This document shows, in pieces, positions 1-5,138 of a DNA stretch of 8,139 bases. This DNA is from Phycisphaerae bacterium (GTDB lineage Bacteria > Planctomycetota > Phycisphaerae > UBA1845 > PWPN01). The notes below the pieces were generated by a model. The model did not search any database. It had not been told where the DNA came from and saw only the letters and a list, made by a program, of their open reading frames with translations. The translations under genes and the position numbers were made by a program. The stretch covers positions 1 to 8,139 of the forward strand of contig JAPKGY010000106.1 in the NCBI GenBank assembly GCA_026647385.1. Direction: 5' to 3'. Position 1 is the first letter of the stretch; every line of letters begins with the position of its first letter.

Positions 1-85
1 GTAATTATACCCTGGAATATAGTCATGGAGTTTTGGGAAAAGTGACACTCTGCAATCACTCTCACTCTCAAAAAGCAGGTGTGAG
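1..85. other. AT-rich unassigned left edge
   Basis: This stretch is clearly poorer in GC than the rest of the window (41 G+C in the first 100 bases, against an evidently GC-rich remainder). Several frames are open on both strands, but none gives a protein I recognise. The frame of the downstream WD40 gene has a stop at 20-22 and then stays open, but residues encoded before about base 86 do not resemble a WD40 blade. It contains short CACTCTC-type repeats around 46-69. It may be foreign DNA joined to the WD40 gene, or an assembly-edge artefact. Confidence 0.45.
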
Positions 86-115
86 ACATGTGAATCCTGT
101 GAGCAGGACCGAAGC

Positions 116-781
116 GTGATACTGTGGGATTCTGGCACCGCACAAGCCCGCTCCACGGCGCGCGGGGACATGCAGTTTGGAGCCACGGTCTTTACGCCCG
201 ACGGCGCGATGTTGATTACCTCGATCCACCACGGCACCGTCGTCGAGCTGCGCGATACCGGGACGATGGCAATACAGGATACGATCACATGCAGCCACGG
301 CGAGATCATGGGCCTGGCTCTTTCTCCGGATGGCCGCATTCTGGCGGTGGCGTGTTACGATCGGGCGGTCGAACTGTGGGACCTCGCGGCAAGGCGGCGA
401 GGGAGCGTGCTCGCGGGCCACAAAGACCAGGTGACCGCCGCGGCCTTTTCACCCGATGGAAGGCTGCTGGCGACCAGCAGTTGGGATGGCACAGCCATGT
501 TGTGGGAGGTGGCCACCGGGCGGCAGCTTCTCACGCTGAGCGGCCACCTGCGCGGGCTCTTCTGCGTGGCCTTTTCGCCCAACGGTACCACCCTGGCGAC
601 CTCGGCCTGGGACGGAGTGGTGAAGTTGTGGGACCCGGTCACGGGGCTCGAGCGGATGACCCTGCGAACGGATGCCCGGGCTCTGTGGTGCGTCGCGTTC
701 TCTCCCGACGGTTGCACGTTGGCGGCCGGGGGACGTGACGGGATGATCTTCTTATGGGAGGCCGAGCCGGAGGGAAAGTAG
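116..781 (+). CDS. WD40-repeat beta-propeller protein, 5'-truncated
   Basis: The product is made of WD40 repeats, which fold into a propeller used as a protein-interaction platform; no enzymatic domain is visible. It shows the tail of one blade (D-R-S-V-I-L-W-D, beginning before the nominal GTG start), one degenerate blade (about residues 7-47), then four good blades, each with an F/L-SPDG or SPNG turn and a closing LWD/LWE (about 48-91, 92-133, 134-175 and 176-217). A complete propeller normally has seven or more blades, so the 5' part is missing. WD40 similarity can be followed upstream of GTG 116 to about base 86 (T-C-E-S-C-E-Q-D, compare T-L-A-S-x-S-x-D), and an in-frame stop at 20-22 closes the frame. 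GTG 116 is therefore only the first available start codon, not a convincing real one. In planctomycetes such repeats often form the C-terminal half of kinases or larger proteins, so the missing part may have carried another domain. It converges with the broken acetyltransferase gene, whose frame overlaps its last 143 bases. Confidence 0.75.
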   Translation: MILWDSGTAQARSTARGDMQFGATVFTPDGAMLITSIHHGTVVELRDTGTMAIQDTITCSHGEIMGLALSPDGRILAVACYDRAVELWDLAARRRGSVLAGHKDQVTAAAFSPDGRLLATSSWDGTAMLWEVATGRQLLTLSGHLRGLFCVAFSPNGTTLATSAWDGVVKLWDPVTGLERMTLRTDARALWCVAFSPDGCTLAAGGRDGMIFLWEAEPEGK

Positions 782-1343
782 CGCGCTGCACCCCGCCGTC
801 CGGACAGATCCGCATCTCGACGCGAATCCAATCATCCCTATCCCACCCGCATACGGAAAACGCGGAATGGTGCGACACGCGACCTCGCGGCACGCAATCG
901 GCCATCGGCAGGCAGAGGAAACACCGCGGGGGAACCCCTTCCAAGGTCAGCGCGGGATTGCTTCGGAAACCAAAACGTGCATAAAAGGCCGGAGCGCCGA
1001 CCAGGACACAACCCTCGGCACCCAGGCTGCGTATAACTCTCATTCCCTCCTCGACCAGACTCTTGCCAATGCCCTGCCTCTGAGAGGCCGGCAACACCCC
1101 GACCGGACCGAGGGCGAGCCACCTGCAATCCAGGCCGTTGATCTAAGTGGGTGAGAAGGCCACGTGGCCCACGACGCTCCCATCGACCTCCGCGACCAGT
1201 CCGACCGTCGGGGCATCGGCCGCTCGCAGCGCCTCGACGATCAGATTCTCGGTCTGATGGCTGTAGGCATGGCTCGCGAATGCCGCGAGCAGGAGGTCCC
1301 GGATGGCGGGATAATCGTTCGGCGATTCGGGACGGATAATCAT
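639..1343 (-). pseudogene. GNAT N-acetyltransferase interrupted by an in-frame TAG
   Basis: This is a GCN5-related N-acetyltransferase of the small cytoplasmic type that acetylates an amine using acetyl-CoA; the substrate cannot be read. Codons 1-66 give the N-terminal half (starting MIIRPESPNDYPAIRD and ending GHVAFSPT). Codon 67 is TAG, and the same frame continues with L-A-L-G-P-V-G-V-L-P, the acetyl-CoA motif Q-R-Q-G-I-G-K (residues 88-94), and the YARFGF and LTLEGVPP motifs typical of the family. No frameshift is needed: one nonsense codon alone separates the halves. Family similarity ends near base 858 (RVSHHSAF), so a product of about 165-170 residues would be normal. Here the frame runs on to 639 with an Arg/Pro-rich tail, so the normal stop also seems lost. 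ATG 1343-1341 overlaps the antiporter stop as ATGA and has a GGAGG seven bases upstream, so translation of the first half is likely. A sequencing error at the TAG would restore a full-length enzyme. Confidence 0.8.
1143..1145 (-). other. In-frame amber codon inside the GNAT gene
   Basis: On the minus strand this triplet reads TAG in the position just after the conserved V-A-F-S-P-T. The 15 codons after it lead straight into L-G-P-V-x-V-L-P in the same frame, so the stop is a single-codon interruption. One base change from a sense codon such as TTG, CAG, AAG or TGG would explain it. Confidence 0.8.
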
Positions 1344-3124
1344 GGGATGGCCTCCATCCGCGATTCGGATATTCCATTCAAGTTCGGGGTCGGCGGCGCC
1401 GGCGGCGATGGGGTGACGAATCCGCGATCCAGGGCGGCGATGACGGCTTCGGCGCTCAACCGTTCCGGAAGGACCACGTAGTCAGCCCCGAGATCGTACA
1501 ACTCACGCTCCTGCTCCGTTGAAGTGGCGGTCACGATGATCCTCGCGTGAGGGTTGATCCGGCGAAGCATCTTGAGCAGCCGGGCGTTGTCGATACCGCG
1601 GAGGAAATCGTCCGAAATGGGCACGACCAGGACCCCGGCCTGCTCGACGCCTCCGTGTTCCAGGGTGTCCAGGTGGCTGATGTCGCCGTAGATGAACGGC
1701 ACGCCCAGCGCTTCAAGCTGAGGGCGAAGCGCGGGGTTGAAGTCGATCACCCCGACGGGCACGCCGCGCTCGACCAGTGTGCGAACGAGAAACGTCCCCG
1801 TGCGGAAGCAGCCGACCAGCATCACGCCGTTCTCGTCGTCGAGGCTCGGCTCATCCGGTTTATGCTCGCCGGAAAGGGGCCCTCCTCGCCTGCTCAGCCA
1901 TCGCACCGTATGGCGGGCGATGGGATGGCTGAACTGCAGCAGGTAGGTGGACAGTGTGGAGGTGACCAACAGCAGGATGATGACCAGCGACACGGAGTCC
2001 GAGCCGATGTGCCCGTACTGGCTGGCCCCGAGGAGAACCACCACCAGGCCGAACTCGCCGCTCTGGGACAGGTGAATCGAGCTCAGGATGCCGACGCGGT
2101 CGTCGTAGCCCACGAAACGAACCATGGGCCAGACCGTCAGGACCCGGCTGGCGATCACAATGAGAATGATCGCCGCCGCCAGGGCCGCCTGTCCGCCGGT
2201 TGGAATATCGAGAAGCATGCCCAGCGACACGAAGAACAGGGTGACGAAGAAATCCCGCAGCGAACGCACCTTGGCCACCACGTCAATCGTATACGGATAC
2301 TGAGCCATGCTGACCCCGGCGATGAGGGCGCCCATGGCTTCGGAAAAGCCGAGCAGAATAGCCGCGTAACAGACCGCGAAACACCAACTGATCGCGCTGA
2401 GGAGCAGGACCTCGGGCGTCTTGGCCACCCATCTGAACGTCAGCGGCAGCACGTAGCGGCTGATGGCGACGGCGCCGACCAGCAGGAGGAACCCCTTCAG
2501 CAAGGCCAGTCCCATGACGGCGATCGGCCAGGATTGGGTTCCGCCCAGGCTCGGCTGGATCGCCAGCACGGCGATGGCCAACACGTCCTGCAGAAGCAGG
2601 ACGCCCAGCGTCACCCGCCCGGGAAGCGTGCCAAGCTCGCTGCGGTCGCTGAGCAGCTTGACCGTGATCATCGTGCTGGAAAACGCACCGGCTATGCCCA
2701 GGTACGTGCACTGCATCGCGTTGCTGCCCAGCAGCCTGCACACGACGAATACCAGAATGAACGAGCCGATCACTTGAACGAGGGTAATCAGGGCTGCTTT
2801 TCTGCCGGTGGACAGGAGCTGTTGCAGATCGATCTCCAGGCCGACGATGAACAGCAGAAACGCCAGGCCCAGTCGGGCGAGCGTTTCGATCGGAGCTGTG
2901 TCGGCCACCCAGCCCAGGCCGAGCTTGGGGCCGATCGCGATACCCGCCGCGATATAGGCCAGCAGCAGCGGCTGGCGGGCGACCCGAGCCAGGTAAGCCA
3001 GCACGGTCGCGGCCACGATGGCCAGTCCGATCGCGATGGCCAGATCGCCACGCGGGCCATGCGCCCCTCCGGATACGGACCCCAGCAGCAGGGGGCAGAC
3101 GTCATGAAGAGTGAACAGACGCAT
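1340..3124 (-). CDS. CPA2-family cation:proton antiporter with TrkA-N domain (KefB/KefC-like)
   Basis: This is an inner-membrane monovalent cation:proton antiporter (K+/H+ or Na+/H+) for pH and ion homeostasis. Residue numbers here count from a TTG two codons upstream. About a dozen hydrophobic segments fill residues 30-405, with hallmarks of the CPA2 family: LFIVGLEID (93-101), FSSTMITVKLL (150-160), LLQDVLAI (179-186, with the Q-D pair) and SQSGEFGLVV (355-364). A hydrophilic linker leads to a TrkA-N Rossmann domain at 436-555 (V-M-L-V-G-C-F-R-T-G, then VIDFNP and YGDISHLDTLE), a nucleotide-binding regulatory domain. The glycine loop is altered: the usual second glycine of G-x-G-x-x-G is Phe, so NAD(H) binding may be weak or changed. 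The C-terminus ends in a Pro-rich tail with no TrkA-C domain. I prefer ATG at 3124, but TTG at 3130 is in frame and neither has a clear Shine-Dalgarno. Its TGA overlaps the acetyltransferase ATG. The 201 bases upstream hold no convincing gene, so the promoter probably lies there. The family call is firm; the ion is not known. Confidence 0.9.
   Translation of the reverse strand: MRLFTLHDVCPLLLGSVSGGAHGPRGDLAIAIGLAIVAATVLAYLARVARQPLLLAYIAAGIAIGPKLGLGWVADTAPIETLARLGLAFLLFIVGLEIDLQQLLSTGRKAALITLVQVIGSFILVFVVCRLLGSNAMQCTYLGIAGAFSSTMITVKLLSDRSELGTLPGRVTLGVLLLQDVLAIAVLAIQPSLGGTQSWPIAVMGLALLKGFLLLVGAVAISRYVLPLTFRWVAKTPEVLLLSAISWCFAVCYAAILLGFSEAMGALIAGVSMAQYPYTIDVVAKVRSLRDFFVTLFFVSLGMLLDIPTGGQAALAAAIILIVIASRVLTVWPMVRFVGYDDRVGILSSIHLSQSGEFGLVVVLLGASQYGHIGSDSVSLVIILLLVTSTLSTYLLQFSHPIARHTVRWLSRRGGPLSGEHKPDEPSLDDENGVMLVGCFRTGTFLVRTLVERGVPVGVIDFNPALRPQLEALGVPFIYGDISHLDTLEHGGVEQAGVLVVPISDDFLRGIDNARLLKMLRRINPHARIIVTATSTEQERELYDLGADYVVLPERLSAEAVIAALDRGFVTPSPPAPPTPNLNGISESRMEAIP
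1351..1355 (-). promoter_or_regulatory. Shine-Dalgarno for the GNAT reading frame
   Basis: The minus strand reads GGAGG here, seven bases before the ATG at 1343-1341. The site lies inside the last codons of the antiporter gene and supports this start. With the ATGA overlap it suggests translational coupling of the two genes. Confidence 0.6.
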
Positions 3125-3297
3125 GGCCAAACATCATATAGGCGAATGCGCGGGAGCGCCTAGGGCCCGGGCGAAGAAGCGCACGGCCGCTCTGCTCGCG
3201 CGAACGCCCGCAGCCCGCCGGAAAAAAGCCTGGTGGACCGTCTTGCTGTCGGGCGCTACTCGGGCGAGACTTTTTGGAGAAGCATGTGCGCACCTCA

Positions 3298-3330
3298 CGC
3301 GGATCCTGGATGAGAAGCTTCCGGTCCGCG
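3298..3330 (-). terminator. Weak inverted repeat after the propeller gene
   Basis: CGCGGA at 3298-3303 pairs perfectly with TCCGCG at 3325-3330, right after the stop of the secreted propeller gene, leaving a 21-base loop that contains the palindrome GAAGCTTC. There is no T-run after it, so as an intrinsic terminator it is weak and may be chance in GC-rich DNA. Confidence 0.2.
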
Positions 3331-3331
3331 A

Positions 3332-4828
3332 TCAAGACGCATCGGCACAGTTCGGATCCGGCAGCTGGTTCTTGCCGCAGTAGCACCGCTGGAGGATGCC
3401 AAAATCGGACTGATCCACATCGTCGTCGTTATCGAAGTCACTGCCCTCGCAGCCCTCGCCCAAGGGTACTGCCGGCGCGGAGACGCAGGCAGCGAAGAGG
3501 CTGAAGTCCTCGTGATCCACGTCCCCGTCCTGGTCGAGGTCCGGCGGCACGATCGTCACGGGTGCGAACTTCATGACAAACGCATCGTCGCCACCAAGAT
3601 TCGTGATTCCATCAAGGTTGCCGTTCGTTGTGCCGGTCAGGAAGATAGCTCCGTCGGCGGTGGTGGCGATGCCCCTGGCCCACTCATTACCCTCGGTACC
3701 GATTTGTTTGGTCCACAAGCGGGCACCCATGGGGTCATACTTGGCCAGAAAAAGGTCCAGCCAGCCCAGATGCTCATTTCCGTCGAGCGGTCCCTCCACC
3801 GCCCCCGCGACGTGCACATTCCCGTCAGCCCCGACCGCTATGCCCCAACCTTGATCGTGCTCATTGGTGCCGACGCCGGGCGTCGACCCGAACTCTCTTC
3901 CCCAGAGCTCGTTTCCATCCGGGTCGAACTTGGCCACAAAGACCTCGCGCCCGCCGTTCGGCGGAGCGTAGAGTGGGCCCGTGGTGTACCCGGAAAGGTA
4001 AATGTTTCCAACCGTGTCCGTCGCGAGGGAGTAACCGTGGTCCTTGTTGAACGTGCCCCACTGCCTCAACCAAAGCCGGTTGCCGTTCGTATCATACTTC
4101 GCCAGGAAAGCGTCCCCGTTGGCCAGGTAGGGGTTACCTTCGATACCGCCCGAAGCATAACCCGTGACGAAGACATTCCCCGCGGCGTCACAGGCGATCG
4201 CCCAGGCTTCATCGATTTCGGGCGAGCCGAACAACCGGGTCCACAGGCGGTTTCCGTCCGAATTGTACTTGCAGATGAAGACGTCCGCCGTCCCCACGCG
4301 GGTCTGGCCGTGGAGGTTGCCCCGAACATAACCGGTTATGTAAACATTGCCCGGGACATCCACGGTGACTGCCTTGCCTTCGTCGTCCTGGCTTGCCCCG
4401 ATCTGCCTTGTCCAAAGCCAGTTACCGTTCGGATCGAACTTCGTCAGGAAGATGTCCCAATTCCCGAGGTGTGACTGGCCGTCCAGGGGGCCGCCGGTGT
4501 AACCCGTTGCGTAGATGTTTCCAGAGGCATCGGTGGCGACGCCGTATGCGAAATCGCGCTCGCTGGTTCCCCGCTGCCTGCCCCACAGGCGGTTTCCGTT
4601 CGGGTCATACTTGGCGACGAACAGGTCGTAGCGCCCGGCATTGCCGCTGAACAGGCCGCCTCGCGTCGCTCCCGCGATGATGCAGTTGCCGGAAGGGTCC
4701 GCCGCGACCGCGTCGCCTTCCTCGAGGTTGCTGGTCCCCGCAAGCCGGGTCCACACCTTGACGTGAGCCTGGGCGTAAACCTGGCTCGCGCCGACAAGAA
4801 CGACCATCATGAGAACGAGACCCCTCAT
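3332..4828 (-). CDS. Secreted SBBP-repeat beta-propeller protein with dockerin-like tail
   Basis: This is a predicted exported protein of 498 residues. It begins with a signal peptide (M-R-G-L-V-L-M-M-V-V-L, probable cleavage after V-Y-A at residue 19). Residues 25-424 form seven repeats of about 55 residues, each with the pattern LW-x-R-Q-x-G-(T/S), a short acidic stretch, then GN-(I/V)-Y-(V/I)-(T/S)-G-Y and D-x-F-(L/V)-A-K-(Y/F)-D-x-x-GN; this is the SBBP beta-propeller repeat. Seven copies suit a single seven-bladed propeller. After a short proline linker, residues 430-485 carry two acidic calcium-type loops. No catalytic motif is visible, so a binding or surface-attachment role is likely but unproven. 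The frame extends upstream to 5056, but the N-terminal extension is not protein-like. The second of two adjacent ATGs (4828) lies six bases from a GGAGG and directly precedes the signal peptide. It shares the minus strand with the ECF gene upstream and the antiporter downstream, but gaps of 310 and 201 bases suggest its own transcript. Confidence 0.88.
   Translation of the reverse strand: MRGLVLMMVVLVGASQVYAQAHVKVWTRLAGTSNLEEGDAVAADPSGNCIIAGATRGGLFSGNAGRYDLFVAKYDPNGNRLWGRQRGTSERDFAYGVATDASGNIYATGYTGGPLDGQSHLGNWDIFLTKFDPNGNWLWTRQIGASQDDEGKAVTVDVPGNVYITGYVRGNLHGQTRVGTADVFICKYNSDGNRLWTRLFGSPEIDEAWAIACDAAGNVFVTGYASGGIEGNPYLANGDAFLAKYDTNGNRLWLRQWGTFNKDHGYSLATDTVGNIYLSGYTTGPLYAPPNGGREVFVAKFDPDGNELWGREFGSTPGVGTNEHDQGWGIAVGADGNVHVAGAVEGPLDGNEHLGWLDLFLAKYDPMGARLWTKQIGTEGNEWARGIATTADGAIFLTGTTNGNLDGITNLGGDDAFVMKFAPVTIVPPDLDQDGDVDHEDFSLFAACVSAPAVPLGEGCEGSDFDNDDDVDQSDFGILQRCYCGKNQLPDPNCADAS
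3374..3541 (-). other. Dockerin-like paired calcium-loop tail
   Basis: Two loops follow the propeller: D-L-D-Q-D-G-D-V-D-H-E-D-F and D-F-D-N-D-D-D-V-D-Q-S-D-F, each with acidic residues spaced as in dockerin type I/EF-hand calcium loops. The two are separated by a Cys-containing spacer (A-A-C-V-S-A-P and G-E-G-C-E-G) and followed by a short Cys-rich end (R-C-Y-C-G, then N-C-A-D-A-S). Such tails are frequent on secreted planctomycete proteins; whether they bind a cohesin-like partner is not known from this sequence. Confidence 0.75.
3557..4756 (-). repeat. Seven tandem SBBP blades
   Basis: Seven related repeats open with KVWTRLAGTS, RLWGRQRGTS, WLWTRQIGAS, RLWTRLFGSP, RLWLRQWGTF, ELWGREFGST and RLWTKQIGTE. 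The blade beginning ELWGREFGST carries an insertion (P-G-V-G-T-N) before its acidic stretch. The repeats are similar in protein but not identical in DNA, so they are old duplications rather than a recently expanded tract. Confidence 0.85.
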
Positions 4829-4834
4829 CATGCA

Positions 4835-4839
4835 CCTCC
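4835..4839 (-). promoter_or_regulatory. Shine-Dalgarno deciding the propeller gene start
   Basis: The minus strand reads GGGGAGGT here. GGAGG is six bases before ATG 4828-4826 and three before ATG 4831-4829, so the second ATG is favoured. It rules out the longer reading frame that starts at 5056. Confidence 0.65.
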
Positions 4840-5068
4840 CCGCTTCGCTGGTTCGGATTAAAGTGACCGCCGACCTCGCCCTGATTTTGTTTGACCTGAC
4901 GGGCGACTGGATTCCGCGAGAGGCTATGGCGCGGGTGGGACGTTTACTCTGCGGCTCGTGGTGGGCCTCCGCAATGCCCATGGCCGCGGGACGGTTGGAC
5001 GCCATCAGCCCGTGTCGCGGAGTCATCCCCCGCGCGAAAGCCCTGGAGTCATGCACACATAACTGTCA

Positions 5069-5084
5069 TCCAGGGTATCCTGGA
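5069..5084 (-). terminator. Short perfect hairpin downstream of the ECF gene
   Basis: TCCAGG and CCTGGA form a perfect six-base stem around a four-base loop, 54 bases after the ECF stop. There is no T-run, so it is at best a weak terminator or RNA-processing stem. Confidence 0.25.
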
Positions 5085-5138
5085 CGTTCGCCCTCGTCAA
5101 GGCGTTGTAAAGGACCGGTTGTCCCAGGGCCGGGCTTG

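Larger units (their letters stand above)
4832..5138. other. Intergenic region between the ECF and propeller genes
   Basis: I see no convincing gene in these 307 bases. The plus-strand frame crossing the region has no domain and is a shadow of its neighbours. It must hold the end of the ECF transcript and probably the promoter of the propeller gene, but I found no clear -35/-10 pair. The recognisable elements are the Shine-Dalgarno at 4835-4839 and a short hairpin at 5069-5084. Confidence 0.5.

Noticed and set aside
1..85. Possible insertion-sequence end or continuation of the NuoF-like gene
   Set aside because: No terminal inverted repeat, target duplication or transposase motif is visible, and no frame continues the NuoF sequence after the T-R-P codons, so I cannot argue that the block was inserted into that gene.
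1547..3163. Long plus-strand open frame (538 codons) opposite the antiporter
   Set aside because: Its product is rich in Gln, Asp, His and Arg with no domain, while the minus strand encodes an unmistakable antiporter. High GC keeps the antisense frame free of stops.
3512..4474. Plus-strand open frame opposite the propeller gene
   Set aside because: It has no recognisable domain, and its quasi-repeats mirror the SBBP repeats on the other strand.
4829..5056. N-terminal extension of the propeller gene to a start at 5056
   Set aside because: The extension is Arg/His-rich and precedes an obvious Shine-Dalgarno and signal peptide at 4839-4772.
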